A DNA stretch of 64,000 bases from Rhodococcus opacus (GTDB lineage Bacteria; Actinomycetota; Actinomycetes; Mycobacteriales; Mycobacteriaceae), in the NCBI RefSeq assembly GCF_012396235.1, contig NZ_JAAXPA010000003.1:186001-250000 (forward strand), written 5' to 3'. Below are positions 43,926 to 54,393 of the stretch, one piece after another; the first letter of the stretch is position 1, and each line of letters opens with the position of its first letter. The position numbers and the translations under genes are program-made. The notes beneath the pieces were generated by a model. That model worked only from the letters and a program-made list of their open reading frames with translations. It had not been told where the DNA came from and did no database searches.

Positions 43926-44489
43926 ATGAGTGGAGAAGTGCAACCCCTGCGCGCGCGGCTGATCGACTGCGGGCGCGAATTGCTGGACGACGGCGGCATC
44001 GACGCCGTCGGGCTACGCGCCGTCGCCCGGCACGCGGGTGTCTCACACGGCGCGCCGCGGCGGTACTTTCCCACCCACAAGGCGCTGCTCGCCGCGATCG
44101 CCGCGTCAGGATTCGCCGAGCTGTCCGAACGGCTCCGGTCGGCGATCGTGTCCGAGGCGGACCCCCTCGCACGCGTGCGGCGGACGGCACGGCAGTACCT
44201 CTCCTTCGCCGACACCCACCGCACCCTGTTCGAATTGATGTTCCGGCACGACCTGCTCGAGGGTTCGGGAGAGGACCTGCGGCACCACTCGAAACCCCTG
44301 TTCGAGACGGTCGTCGCACTCGTCGCGGACGCAGGCGCCGAGACCCCGCACGTGGTCGCGTTGAACCTGTGGACCCAGCTGCACGGGGTGGCGACCCTCC
44401 GCGCCACCCGCAGCATCGAGGTGATCGTCGGCGACTTCGACGTGGAGGCGTTCGTCGCGCAGCTGATCGACCTCCATCTCAGGGCGTAG
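43926..44489 (+). CDS. TetR family transcriptional regulator
   Basis: 187 aa from the ATG at 43926 (MSGEVQPLRARL). The HTH is L-R-A-V-A-R-H-A-G-V-S-H-G-A-P-R-R-Y-F, and the C-terminal part resembles the TetR_C WHG group. The perfect palindrome just upstream suggests that it represses itself and the divergent acyltransferase. The 3' end overlaps the convergent phosphoesterase by 11 nt. Confidence 0.91.
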   Translation: MSGEVQPLRARLIDCGRELLDDGGIDAVGLRAVARHAGVSHGAPRRYFPTHKALLAAIAASGFAELSERLRSAIVSEADPLARVRRTARQYLSFADTHRTLFELMFRHDLLEGSGEDLRHHSKPLFETVVALVADAGAETPHVVALNLWTQLHGVATLRATRSIEVIVGDFDVEAFVAQLIDLHLRA

Positions 44490-46017
44490 GCAGGACGGCG
44501 CGCGGCAGGTCGGCCCGCAGTTCCACATCGGTGACGAAGTCCCCGTCGTCCGGCTGGTAGCGACGCTGCGGATCGAAGTCCTCCACCCGGAAGCTGTCCA
44601 GCGTGGGGGAGTGTGTCGTGACGGCGAGGGTTCCGCCGTCGAGATCGAACTGCAGGAGTCGCTGGAACCCGGTCTCGCGGCGGCTGTCGACCGTGAAGTA
44701 CTGGTAGTCGGCGAGCAACTCCACGACCTTCCGGTCCGTGTCGCCCACCTTCCGGTCGGTGACCGTCGTCTGCCCGTCGACGTGTCCCGCGAGGACCAGG
44801 AAGACCGTCTCGAAGGGAACGACGAGCCGATTCCAGATCTGCTGTCCCGCACTGCTACCGATGTCGCCGAACCCGCTCATCCGCAGCGAGCCGTCCTCGT
44901 CCAGGTAGTAGTGGCTGCCGATCACCCCGTTGCGGTCCGGGTGGTCGGCGAGCACGTCCTCGGCCCACTGCAGCACGTGTTCGGGTGGGTTGTAGCCGAT
45001 GTAGAGCATCAGGAATTTCGCGCCGGCGATGTCGAGCAGGTCGTAGTGCGCCGAATTGTCCGTGTCCGTGACGGATTCGCCCCAGTACGGCTGGTCACGG
45101 TACCGCCACGGCCCGAAGAACTCGTTGTAGAGGGCGTGGTTCTTCTCGTGCTCGCCGGGAATGAGTCGTCCGCCGACGTTCCACAGGTTGTCGTGGTTGC
45201 CGGGCAGGACACCGTAGGGAATGCCGGCCTCTTCGAGCGTCGCCATCGCCTTGTCCGCCACCTCGAACTCGGGCCGGGCGCGGGACTCGGGTGCTCCCGG
45301 ACGAATCCAACTCTGGACGAGGTCGCCGGTGTGCATGGAATAGGCGATCTTGCGTTCGGCGGCATTCTCGGCGGTCCAGCGGGTCATGTCGAAGTACACC
45401 TCCGGCCGGTCCCGGGACACGTACTGGGTGTCGCTGATGTGCTGCAGCGCGAAGTCGTACGCGTTCGGGTCGGCGAACTGCTGATCGGCTGTCGCGTTGG
45501 CCTCGCGGAAACTCCGATCCCGTCGAGGGCCGTCGATGACGAGGATCTGAGCGGAGTCCTCGCTCTCGATCCGGGTGGTCAGGGTGACCGGACCGCCCGG
45601 ACCGGACGGCTGCGCCGTCGCGACCGGCTCACCCCAGCTCTGCCCCTCCTCGTCCCACACGTGCATTGCGAGGTCGTCGAGATTCACCGAACGCCCGTGC
45701 CAGGTCACGTCCGTGCCGGCGGACTCCGGGCCGAACCGGACCTCGTACCGCATGTACGGGTACTCGTCGAAGCGGTGGCTGGTGGCCGACCTACCGTCCG
45801 ACTCCTCACCCGGAACCCGCTGTGAGGGAGCGGCGTCGCCGGTGATCCCGGCGAACATGACCGCGGATGCGAGGGGCGCCGAGGTGACGAGGCCACGCGC
45901 CGGCAGACCGGACGCGCCCCGGGGTTCGGGATCGGCCGCCGCGACCACGTCACCGCCGAGCAGCGCCGCGGCGAGTGACACCGCCGTCAGCGCGGCGATC
46001 CTGCCCGGCACGCTCAT
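44479..46017 (-). CDS. Secreted metallophosphoesterase
   Basis: 512 aa with a signal peptide (M-S-V-P-G-R-I-A-A-L-T-A-V ... V-V-A-A-A-D). About 150 residues with a beta-sandwich look precede a calcineurin-like domain. It has H-I-S-D-T-Q-Y, H-T-G-D-L-V, P-G-N-H-D-N, G-S-H-Y-Y-L-D and A-G-H-V-D-G-Q. The first block has Gln where the classic D-x-H has His, and the last is GHxD rather than GHxH, so the metal site is of a variant type. It probably hydrolyses an extracellular phosphoester; the substrate is unknown. Confidence 0.87.
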   Translation of the reverse strand: MSVPGRIAALTAVSLAAALLGGDVVAAADPEPRGASGLPARGLVTSAPLASAVMFAGITGDAAPSQRVPGEESDGRSATSHRFDEYPYMRYEVRFGPESAGTDVTWHGRSVNLDDLAMHVWDEEGQSWGEPVATAQPSGPGGPVTLTTRIESEDSAQILVIDGPRRDRSFREANATADQQFADPNAYDFALQHISDTQYVSRDRPEVYFDMTRWTAENAAERKIAYSMHTGDLVQSWIRPGAPESRARPEFEVADKAMATLEEAGIPYGVLPGNHDNLWNVGGRLIPGEHEKNHALYNEFFGPWRYRDQPYWGESVTDTDNSAHYDLLDIAGAKFLMLYIGYNPPEHVLQWAEDVLADHPDRNGVIGSHYYLDEDGSLRMSGFGDIGSSAGQQIWNRLVVPFETVFLVLAGHVDGQTTVTDRKVGDTDRKVVELLADYQYFTVDSRRETGFQRLLQFDLDGGTLAVTTHSPTLDSFRVEDFDPQRRYQPDDGDFVTDVELRADLPRAVLPTP

Positions 46018-46055
46018 GACCTGAGGTTACAAGCGCGACCGGGCAGGCGCTCGGG

Positions 46056-46616
46056 TCAGGCCTTGCGGCCGAGGAAGGCCAGGACCCTGGTCTGCTCGTC
46101 GGCGTCCGCCGGGACGTCCACGGCGGGGCCGCACACTCCGGCCGTGCGGATGCTTTCGCCCATCTGCTCGGCCACGCCGCCCACCCAGGTCAGGTCGCCT
46201 GCGGGGATGGTCTCGTCGAGGCCGGTGGCCCGGGCCAGGTCCCAGCCGTGGACCACCAGGTCGAAGCAGTAGAAGCTGTCGATGGTCTTGCCGAGGTCGG
46301 TGCGGCCGAAGTGCCCGTCGTACTCGCGGCTCACGAGAGCCGGGTCGTTCAGGATCTCCTGCATGCCATCGCGCGTGGCCGCCCACGCGGCCACCGGGTC
46401 GTCGTCGACGGACGGCGGCTCCGGCAGTTCCAGATCGACGACGGTGACGATGTAGCGCTGCGTGTCGATCACGTGCCGCACGACGTCGCGGGCCGTCCAG
46501 CCGTCACACGGGGACGCGTCGTCCCAGCGTGCGGCGGGTACGGATTCGACGCGCTTCGTGAACTTCGCGGCGAGGTCGCGGTAGTGGGCTGCGGGGGTTT
46601 CGGTTGTCGAGGTCAT
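46056..46616 (-). CDS. TIGR03086-type metal-binding protein (mycothiol maleylpyruvate isomerase-like)
   Basis: 186 aa with the DinB/MDMPI four-helix plan. S-P-C-D-G-W-T-A-R-D-V-V-R-H-V-I carries the first metal His, and F-D-L-V-V-H-G-W-D-L-A-R-A-T-G carries the second. Such proteins are predicted thiol transferases linked to mycothiol, the actinobacterial glutathione substitute. The ATG overlaps the stop of the upstream AraC gene by 4 nt, so they are co-expressed. Confidence 0.88.
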   Translation of the reverse strand: MTSTTETPAAHYRDLAAKFTKRVESVPAARWDDASPCDGWTARDVVRHVIDTQRYIVTVVDLELPEPPSVDDDPVAAWAATRDGMQEILNDPALVSREYDGHFGRTDLGKTIDSFYCFDLVVHGWDLARATGLDETIPAGDLTWVGGVAEQMGESIRTAGVCGPAVDVPADADEQTRVLAFLGRKA

Positions 46617-47422
46617 GCTGCCGATTCTTCTCCCGTCCCGCGTCCGAGGGCTTGAACATTTCCGACATCGACGACAGATTCCGTTCCGTGCCAGTCGGGG
46701 GCCTCACTGGTGAGGAGGTCGGACGGGGTGAGCGAGGAGATCCGCCGGCATTCCCGCGACAGGTGCGCTTGGTCGCTGTAGCCGGCGGTGGCGGCGAGTT
46801 CGGCGAGTCCGGTCCGCGTCCCCGATTGCGCCAGCGCCATGAACCGTTGCAGCCGCAGGATTCCGCGGAGGGTCGCGGGCCCGTATCCGAACGCGTCGTT
46901 GCATCGCCGCTGCAGTTGCCGCTCGGTGACCGAGGCGGCGTCGGCGAGCGCGCCCACGTTCCACGAATGCCGGGCGAGCGCCTTCCGGACGGTGCCGATC
47001 AGAGGGTCGGCTTCCGGTCCGCGGGTTCGCCACGCGCGCACGGCGTTCTCGAACAGGGCGATGCGTTCCGCGTAGCCGGGAGCGTTGTCGAGCCGGTCGG
47101 TCAGTTTCCGTTCCCACGTGGACCCGAGCACGTCCCCGAGACCGACCCGGATGTTGCGGACCTCGGCCGCCGACGTCCGCAGCAGATGCGAGGCGGCACC
47201 GGGACGGAAACGGACGCCGACGGATTCGGTGCCCGGCGGCAGCGCGAAAGACCAGGCCCTGGTTTCGGGACCGCACACGCGGATTCCCACACCCGGGATC
47301 CACAGGATGTCCATGCACGCGTCCGGCACCAGCAGATGCTCGCCCTGTGTCCGCGCGGACCACCCGCACACCAGGGTGCCGGTGAGGTCGGGCGACGGTG
47401 CGGTCGGCGTGTACCAGCCCAT
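46613..47422 (-). CDS. AraC family transcriptional regulator
   Basis: About 269 aa with a C-terminal double HTH: V-G-A-L-A-D-A-A-S-V-T-E-R-Q-L-Q-R-R-C at about 160, then L-A-E-L-A-A-T-A-G-Y-S-D-Q-A-H-L-S-R-E-C. The N-terminal part is the DUF6597-like/cupin-type sensor often seen in this group. I used the ATG at 47422 (MGWYTPTAP). It is translationally coupled to the MDMPI-like gene, which it may regulate. Confidence 0.87.
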   Translation of the reverse strand: MGWYTPTAPSPDLTGTLVCGWSARTQGEHLLVPDACMDILWIPGVGIRVCGPETRAWSFALPPGTESVGVRFRPGAASHLLRTSAAEVRNIRVGLGDVLGSTWERKLTDRLDNAPGYAERIALFENAVRAWRTRGPEADPLIGTVRKALARHSWNVGALADAASVTERQLQRRCNDAFGYGPATLRGILRLQRFMALAQSGTRTGLAELAATAGYSDQAHLSRECRRISSLTPSDLLTSEAPDWHGTESVVDVGNVQALGRGTGEESAA

Positions 47423-47577
47423 GCCCAGGAGCCTAATCACGGATACCGACACGTGCGGGCCGGTCACATCGCCCGAAGTGCCCGCACCGGCACGCAACTC
47501 GAGGTGAACTGTATGCACGGGTCCGCAGAGGTTCCCCGGAGGCCCGCCACTTCGCCGTCACAGAGAACGAGGACTCC

Positions 47578-48093
47578 ATGAGACGAACATGGGCGCTGGC
47601 AGCGATCGCCGCCGTCAGCCTGACCTTCTCGAGTTGCGCCTACGACAGCACCGATTCCGGCGACACGGGCGGCAACGCCCCGGTGTCTCCGACGCCGACG
47701 TCCCCGCCCGCCGCGCCCGGCACACCCGTCCTGAAGATGGGACCGACGACGCTCGGCGAGGTGATGGTCGACGACGGTGGTATGACGGTCTACGTGTACG
47801 ACAACGACGAGGTCGGCTCCGGCGCCAGTTCGTGCCGGGACACGTGCCTGCAGTCGTGGCCGCCGGTCACCACCGTCACCGAGAACCCGACCGTGCAGGG
47901 GTTGCAGGAAGTCGTCATCGACACCATCCCGGCGGCGGACGGCACCCATCAGCTGACCGTGAACGGCCGCCCCGTGTACCGCTACAAGGACGACAACGAA
48001 CCCGGGGACGCATTCGGTCAGGCGGTCGGCAGCGTGTGGTGGACCCTCGACTCCGCAGGCAACCCGGTCACGACAACTGCGGGCGGCGAGTAG
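47578..48093 (+). CDS. Lipoprotein with COG4315/PF03640 secreted repeats
   Basis: 171 aa. A lipobox F-S-S-C (Cys20) follows a signal peptide, then a Pro/Thr linker. The repeat signature T-V-Y-V-Y-D-N-D ... C-R-D-T-C-L-Q-S-W-P-P is followed by R-P-V-Y-R-Y-K-D-D-N-E-P-G-D-A-F-G-Q. The domain is widespread in actinobacteria and has no known function; some members may bind redox cofactors. The 3' end overlaps the convergent DUF1275 gene by 26 nt. Confidence 0.87.
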   Translation: MRRTWALAAIAAVSLTFSSCAYDSTDSGDTGGNAPVSPTPTSPPAAPGTPVLKMGPTTLGEVMVDDGGMTVYVYDNDEVGSGASSCRDTCLQSWPPVTTVTENPTVQGLQEVVIDTIPAADGTHQLTVNGRPVYRYKDDNEPGDAFGQAVGSVWWTLDSAGNPVTTTAGGE

Positions 48094-48757
48094 CGCGGTC
48101 GATCCTCAGGTGGACGGTGACGGTCAGCGCTGCCGACAGGACGGCAGCGAACCACAGGGCGTCCAGCCCGATCCAGTGGTGCGCGAGGGCGCCCGTCACC
48201 GCGCCCACCACCAGGCCGGCCCACAGTGCGAAATGTCGTAGCCACGCCCACCGCGGCCCACCGAACAGTGCCCCGGCCAGTCGATGTCCCATCTTCACGA
48301 GCGCGCCCGTCATGTAGGTGAGACCGATGGTCACCTCGCCGTCGCGCTGGAAGAAGGAGTTCTCGGCGCCCATCGCGAGCAGCATCGCGCCGACGGCTAC
48401 CGTGCTCGCCCCGACGGTCGCGGCCACCGCGCCCGCGATCAGCAGTCCCGACACGACCGCGAGCACCGTCGTCCGGACGGGCAGGCGCCGTCGCTCGGAC
48501 AGGTGCACGACCACGGCACCCAGGGCGCAGCCGAGGACGAACATGCCGATTACCGCGGCAGCAGTCGCCGCGTGCGCCCACTCGGCGTCCGCGAACCCGA
48601 CACTGAACCGGGTGAGATTGCCGCTCATGAACGCGACGAAGAACCCACCGAGCGTGATGAATCCCAGCGCGTCGACGTAACCGGCCAGCGTGGACAGCAC
48701 CACCGCCAGCGCGAGCGTCCGTTTGCTGTCGTCGATCGGCACACCCACATCAAACAC
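48068..48757 (-). CDS. DUF1275 (YoaK) family membrane protein
   Basis: 229 aa, about six hydrophobic segments. L-A-G-Y-V-D-A-L-G-F-I-T-L-G-G-F-F-V-A-F-M-S-G-N at the start is the DUF1275 hallmark. The function is unknown and a transport role is presumed. It starts with GTG at 48757 (other starts are possible), 12 nt away from a strong hairpin that ends the mycolyltransferase message. Confidence 0.87.
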   Translation of the reverse strand: MFDVGVPIDDSKRTLALAVVLSTLAGYVDALGFITLGGFFVAFMSGNLTRFSVGFADAEWAHAATAAAVIGMFVLGCALGAVVVHLSERRRLPVRTTVLAVVSGLLIAGAVAATVGASTVAVGAMLLAMGAENSFFQRDGEVTIGLTYMTGALVKMGHRLAGALFGGPRWAWLRHFALWAGLVVGAVTGALAHHWIGLDALWFAAVLSAALTVTVHLRIDRATRRPQLS

Positions 48758-48768
48758 CGCAGCCGACG

Positions 48769-48804
48769 ACAGTGGCCCCCGATCCGGAGATCGGGGGCCA
48801 CTGT
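48769..48804 (-). terminator. Hairpin terminator after the mycolyltransferase
   Basis: A perfect 16-bp stem (ACAGTGGCCCCCGATC and its complement) with a CGGA loop lies 30 nt past the mycolyltransferase stop. There is no strong T-run, so termination may be partial or bidirectional. Confidence 0.65.
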
Positions 48805-48834
48805 GGCGTAGGTCAGGCGATCACGACGCCTGGC

Positions 48835-49794
48835 TCAGGACGTCCCGAGGGCGGGCGCCAGCGTGTTGGCCCAGGACTCGTGCAAGCGGTCCTGCCAGTA
48901 GTTCCACGTGTGGAGACCGTCGTCGGTGATGTGGGTCTGCAGCTTGGCGCCTGCGCGCTGCACCGCGGGCACGAAAACCTTGCTGCTCAGACCGGAGGCG
49001 GTCTCGAGGGGGACCGTCTGCGAGAACTTCACCGGGTCGAACGAGGCGCTGTCCGGGTCGACGGTCGGATCGCTCGCCGTCGAGCCTGCGCCGGACGAGA
49101 TGTAGACGGACTTGCCGCGCAGCGCGCCGACGTTGAGCAGCGGGTCGTTGCGAAGCCACGCAGCCGACGGCCAGAAGCCCCACATGTTCAGCGCGTTGCC
49201 GCCCATCTGGGCGACCGAGACCTGGATGCCCTGCGCGAAGCCGGGCGAGCTGGCCGTCGGGTATCCGCTGTAGGACGCGACCGCCTTGTAGAAGTCGGGG
49301 CGGTGCGTGGCGAGGTTCAACGCGGAGGTGCCGCTCATCGACAGACCCGCGACCGCGTTGTTCACCCCGTCGCTGCCGAATTGGGAAGCCATCACCGGAG
49401 GCAGCTCATTGGTCAGGAACGTCTCCCACTTGACGCGGCCGAGCTTCGGGTCGTCGCGCTGCCAGTCGGAGTAGAAGGTGCCGCCGCCGCCGAACGGGAT
49501 GACCACGTTGACGTGCTTGCCGGCGAAGAAACTCTCCACGTCGGTCTCGATCAGCCAGCCGTTGTTGTCGTCCGGTGCCCGCAGACCGTCGAGCAGGTAC
49601 AGGGTCGGCGCGGGACCACCGCCCGCGGCCTTGAGCACCTTGACGGGAATGTCCTTGTCCATCGACGGTGAGTACACCGAGATCAGGGCCGAGTCGGCGT
49701 GGGCGACGCCCGTTCCGGCCAATACGGACACGAGGCCCGATGCCAACACTGCGACCAGGCCCACGATCAGTGCGCGGGTGCGACGAATCGCCAT
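48835..49794 (-). CDS. Mycolyltransferase, antigen 85 family esterase
   Basis: 319 aa with a signal peptide (cleaved near A-H-A-D, residue 33). An alpha/beta-hydrolase core has the nucleophile in G-L-S152-M-S-G and the catalytic His in H-T-W-N-Y-W. L-L-D-G-L-R-A and D-D-N-N-G-W are Ag85 hallmarks. It transfers mycolic acid from trehalose monomycolate to arabinogalactan or to another trehalose in the cell envelope. It directly supports placing the organism among mycolic-acid bacteria. Confidence 0.94.
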   Translation of the reverse strand: MAIRRTRALIVGLVAVLASGLVSVLAGTGVAHADSALISVYSPSMDKDIPVKVLKAAGGGPAPTLYLLDGLRAPDDNNGWLIETDVESFFAGKHVNVVIPFGGGGTFYSDWQRDDPKLGRVKWETFLTNELPPVMASQFGSDGVNNAVAGLSMSGTSALNLATHRPDFYKAVASYSGYPTASSPGFAQGIQVSVAQMGGNALNMWGFWPSAAWLRNDPLLNVGALRGKSVYISSGAGSTASDPTVDPDSASFDPVKFSQTVPLETASGLSSKVFVPAVQRAGAKLQTHITDDGLHTWNYWQDRLHESWANTLAPALGTS

Positions 49795-49930
49795 ACGAAT
49801 GTCCTTTTATCTCGAATCGACACACAGCACAGCGAACGCTGCACCGCCGACGATAACAGGAAGATAACGGGTTGCGCCTGCTGTGGCCAGGACTTTCGGA
49901 TCCGACAGCCGGTCGGTCGTCGCTCGGAGA

Positions 49931-49980
49931 CAGAAAAAAGAAACCCCTGCGAACCGCTTCTCAGCAGTTCACAGGGGTTC
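49931..49980 (-). terminator. Intrinsic terminator after tRNA-Ser(GGA)
   Basis: On the minus strand GAACCCCTGTGAAC pairs with the downstream GTTCGCAGGGGTTT (12 of 14), followed by a CTTTTTTC tract, directly after the tRNA. Confidence 0.88.
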
Positions 49981-49983
49981 CTG

Positions 49984-50071
49984 TGGCGGAGGATAGGGGA
50001 TTTGAACCCCTGAGGGCGTTAACCCAACCCGCGTTCCAGGCGAGCGCCATAGGCCACTAGGCGAATCCTCC
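49984..50071 (-). tRNA. tRNA-Ser (anticodon GGA)
   Basis: The acceptor stem GGAGGAT pairs with ATCCTCC. The anticodon loop CTGGAAC gives GGA, a long variable arm is present, the T-loop is GGTTCAAATCC, and CCA is encoded (49984-49986). It is the second serine tRNA in the window. Confidence 0.97.
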
Positions 50072-50130
50072 GTGGAGGAGCATACCCAACGACGGCGGCT
50101 CACCGTTAAACGGCCAGGTAGCCGCCCGTT

Positions 50131-50625
50131 CTAGGCCCACTTCAGCTGGGTAAGGGCGTGCTCGGCGAGGGGGACGGACCGGTCGCAGGACGTGTCCGGG
50201 TTAGCGGTGGCGTCGAGACCGAATTTGGTCTCGATCGACAGGGTGCCCGCATCGGTCGTGATCTCGAGGATGCACTGGTATTTGCTCTCGGCGAGCGCGC
50301 GCCCCTCGAGTCCGCCGACGTCGATCGTGCGCAGCGGGTCGACCGGTTCCGGCGCGCTCGTCGTGGTGATCGTCACGGTGTTCAGCGCCTCGGGCTTACC
50401 CCACGTGCAGGCGCGACGTTCGGGACTGTCGGTGGCGGTGCCCTCGCCGGCGCCTGCCGTGAGAAGCGGTGCGAGCGTCGCATCGTCCGCGAGCGTGCAC
50501 GGCTCGGCCGCGTCCCAGCTCACCGCGTCCGACGTGGCTGCGTCGTCGCTGCCTCCGCCGCATGCCGACAGTGCTGCCACGACGGCGGCGAGTGTCACCG
50601 CGTGTGCTGTCCTTCTGAGTTTCAT
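50131..50625 (-). CDS. DUF3558-like lipoprotein
   Basis: 164 aa. The lipobox L-S-A-C (about Cys22) is followed by a Gly/Ser/Asp linker. The mature part has E-P-C-T-L-A-D ... R-R-A-C-T-W and a late Cys, the layout of DUF3558 lipoproteins of actinobacteria. These lie on the outer membrane face and have no known role. The promoter region upstream holds the SRP RNA gene on the other strand. Confidence 0.82.
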   Translation of the reverse strand: MKLRRTAHAVTLAAVVAALSACGGGSDDAATSDAVSWDAAEPCTLADDATLAPLLTAGAGEGTATDSPERRACTWGKPEALNTVTITTTSAPEPVDPLRTIDVGGLEGRALAESKYQCILEITTDAGTLSIETKFGLDATANPDTSCDRSVPLAEHALTQLKWA

Positions 50626-50751
50626 CCCGATCCTTTGCCGACGGTGGCCGAATGCGGGGGCGACGGTAACACTGGCCGTGGTCAGAGGTGGCGCGTCGGG
50701 CGCGGGCCGGGGTGGATCCCGACCACGGCTCGGGGCCGTCTACACTCTGTG

Positions 50752-52187
<1,436 letters not shown>

Positions 52188-52193
52188 CAGACG

Positions 52194-52234
52194 ACGTCTG
52201 GCCGCTCACCCTTCCCGGGTGAGCGGCCGGACGT
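52194..52234. terminator. Bidirectional hairpin terminator
   Basis: ACGTCTGGCCGCTCACCC / GGGTGAGCGGCCGGACGT pair at 17 of 18 positions. It lies exactly between the convergent aminotransferase and DUF1206 genes. Confidence 0.8.
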
Positions 52235-52238
52235 GTCT

Positions 52239-53075
52239 CTACATCCTGGCGTAGCGCGCCATCACGAAGCTGTACAGCCCGTACGCGGCGATGCCCAGTC
52301 CGGCGAGGACCAGGAGGAACTGCCCGAACGGCGCCGAGCCCAGGGTCTTCACCGCGCCGTCGAGGCCGGTGGCCTTGGACGGGTCGGCGTTGACGACCGC
52401 CACGATCACCAGCACGCCCGCGCCCGCGATGACGAGGCCCTTGGCCACGTAGCCGACCACTCCGAGGGGTTCGACGAGCTTCGACGGGGTGCCCTTCAGG
52501 TCGTCCAGGAAGTTCTTCGACGCCCCCTTGTAGATGTGGTAGCCGCCGATCGCGATGGCGACGAGACCCACCACCACGAGAAGAATCTTGCCTCCCCCGG
52601 ACTCCATGAGGCGTGCACTCATTCCGGCGTTCTGCTGACCGCTCGACTTCCCGCCGCCGCTCGCGAACTGGTATGCCGAGAAGGCGAACGCGAAGTAGAC
52701 GACGGCGAGGCCGAACGCCTTCGCGCGGTCCAGCAGGGACGTGTCGTCGCAGTCGCCCCCGGAATTCTCGGTGACGTGGGGGCCGAGGACGGTCTCGGCG
52801 AGCCGCCACAGCGCCATCGCGATGAACGCGACCATCGCCACCCACAGCACGAACCGGCCACCGGGTTTGGCGGCCAGGGCGCCGAGGGCCCCGGACTGAT
52901 CGGCGTTGCCGCCGGTGCCGAACGCCAGCTGAATGATGATGTACGCGATCAGCAGGTGGACGAAACCGCTCATCACGTGGCCGGCGCGCGCGACCCGTTC
53001 GAAAGTGTTGCTGTCGGTTGCCCTGTCGACGGCGCGGCTCATCCCGTTGGCTCGATTCGTTTCGTTCTGGGCCAT
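52239..53075 (-). CDS. DUF1206 domain membrane protein
   Basis: 278 aa with about six hydrophobic segments arranged as three repeats of about 70 residues, each with a G-x-V-x-x-G pattern (M-S-G-F-V-H-L-L-I-A-Y; A-F-G-L-A-V-V-Y-F-A-F; V-G-Y-V-A-K-G-L-V-I-A). This triplicated DUF1206 plan is common in actinobacteria, and the function is unknown. It is convergent with the aminotransferase. Confidence 0.88.
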   Translation of the reverse strand: MAQNETNRANGMSRAVDRATDSNTFERVARAGHVMSGFVHLLIAYIIIQLAFGTGGNADQSGALGALAAKPGGRFVLWVAMVAFIAMALWRLAETVLGPHVTENSGGDCDDTSLLDRAKAFGLAVVYFAFAFSAYQFASGGGKSSGQQNAGMSARLMESGGGKILLVVVGLVAIAIGGYHIYKGASKNFLDDLKGTPSKLVEPLGVVGYVAKGLVIAGAGVLVIVAVVNADPSKATGLDGAVKTLGSAPFGQFLLVLAGLGIAAYGLYSFVMARYARM

Positions 53076-53161
53076 CGGGTGTCCTTCGGGTTGTGCGAAC
53101 GGACCGGAGTCCCTGTGACGTAGAGGTACCCGATATGGGCCGCGCCGACACGGGATGAGCG

Positions 53162-54172
53162 TTATCGCACTGTGTTCGTGACCCGGTCGATCAGGTTGGA
53201 CGCGCTGTAGTAGTCGAGGCGGAAGCTGTCCTTCCCGAGCCCGATCACCTGTTTCTTCTCCACGGACGGCGTCTCCCGCAGCGTCGGATCGGCGAGGAAC
53301 CTGTCGGCGTCCGCTGCTTCACCGATCACGATGAACGTGGTGTTGCCGGGCACCGCTCGCGGCAGGTTCTCCTGCCCGGCCGGCACGACGTCCTTGCGGC
53401 CGGCCATGATGCCCTTGTCGGCGGCGGTGAGGTCGGCGGGCAGCTCGGCGAGCGAGAATCCGAGGCGTTCCAGCAGGATGCCCTGCGCCGATTCGGCGGT
53501 GAAGATCCGCGACTCCTCCGGCGAGTTGTACGCGAGCACATTCACCGGGTTCGCCGCAGCGACCTTGTCGCCCAGCGCCGACTTGGCGTCCTCGAGCTGC
53601 TGGTCGAACTTCGCGACGAGGGCGTCGGCCTGTGCCTCGGCCCCGATTGCCGCGGCGATCTGTCCGCTGAGGTCCTGCCACGACTGGTCGTCGTATCGCA
53701 GCACCACGACGGGCGCGATCTGCCTCAACGTGTCCACCTGATCGAGCGCCGAGTCGCCGCCGGTGGCGGACACGAAGATGAGGTCCGGATCGGCGGCGGT
53801 GATCTTCTCGACGTTGGGTTCTCCCTGGTACAGCGTGTCGACGCCGCGCTCGGCGGCGATGTCCGCCCACTGCGTGAACAGACCGTTCTCGTCGGTCACG
53901 TCGCTGGCTCTCTGCGCGCCGGTGCCGATCAGGGGAGCGTCGAGGGCGAGCAGTGAGCCGGTGAGGGTGACACTGGTGGACACGATCCGCTCGGGCTGCT
54001 GTTCGAGCGTGATGCTGCCGGTCTCGTCGCTGACGGTGCGCGGCCAGCTCTGGTCGGACGCGGCGGTGGTGCCGGTGGTCGCGGCGTCGGAATCGGGATC
54101 GGACGAGCACGCGGCAGCGCCGATCCCGACGGCGAGGACAGCGACGGCTGCCAGTGAGCGACGAAGTTTCAC
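53162..54172 (-). CDS. Iron-siderophore ABC transporter substrate-binding lipoprotein (FepB-like)
   Basis: 336 aa from the GTG at 54172. The lipobox A-A-A-C22-S gives an anchored lipoprotein. The mature sequence has a class III binding-protein plan with P-E-R-I-V-S-T-S and a long central helix. It captures ferric siderophore outside the membrane and hands it to a FecCD-type permease, not present here. An IdeR/DtxR-type iron box lies at its promoter, and the divergent gene is a siderophore esterase. Confidence 0.92.
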   Translation of the reverse strand: MKLRRSLAAVAVLAVGIGAAACSSDPDSDAATTGTTAASDQSWPRTVSDETGSITLEQQPERIVSTSVTLTGSLLALDAPLIGTGAQRASDVTDENGLFTQWADIAAERGVDTLYQGEPNVEKITAADPDLIFVSATGGDSALDQVDTLRQIAPVVVLRYDDQSWQDLSGQIAAAIGAEAQADALVAKFDQQLEDAKSALGDKVAAANPVNVLAYNSPEESRIFTAESAQGILLERLGFSLAELPADLTAADKGIMAGRKDVVPAGQENLPRAVPGNTTFIVIGEAADADRFLADPTLRETPSVEKKQVIGLGKDSFRLDYYSASNLIDRVTNTVR

Positions 54173-54207
54173 GGTAAGACTCTCTTTCGCACGGGTAAGC
54201 AACTAAT

Positions 54208-54226
54208 TTAGGCTAGCGTTACCTAC
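54208..54226. promoter_or_regulatory. IdeR/DtxR iron box
   Basis: TTAGGCTAGCGTTACCTAC matches 14 of 19 positions of the consensus TTAGGTTAGGCTAACCTAA. It lies between the divergent siderophore-binding lipoprotein and esterase genes, so iron-loaded IdeR would repress both. Confidence 0.8.
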
Positions 54227-54393
54227 ATTCGAATGGGGAAGTGGATGCTGCAACGAGTGCCGGGACCCGAGCGTCGCGTCGTACGCGTACGGTCGATCGA
54301 CGACCTGACGCGTGACGGCGTCCCCGCGTCTGGGACCGTCTCGCCGCCGCGGGCAGTCCCCTGATCGAACCGGACGGGGCAGACCCCGGCTGT

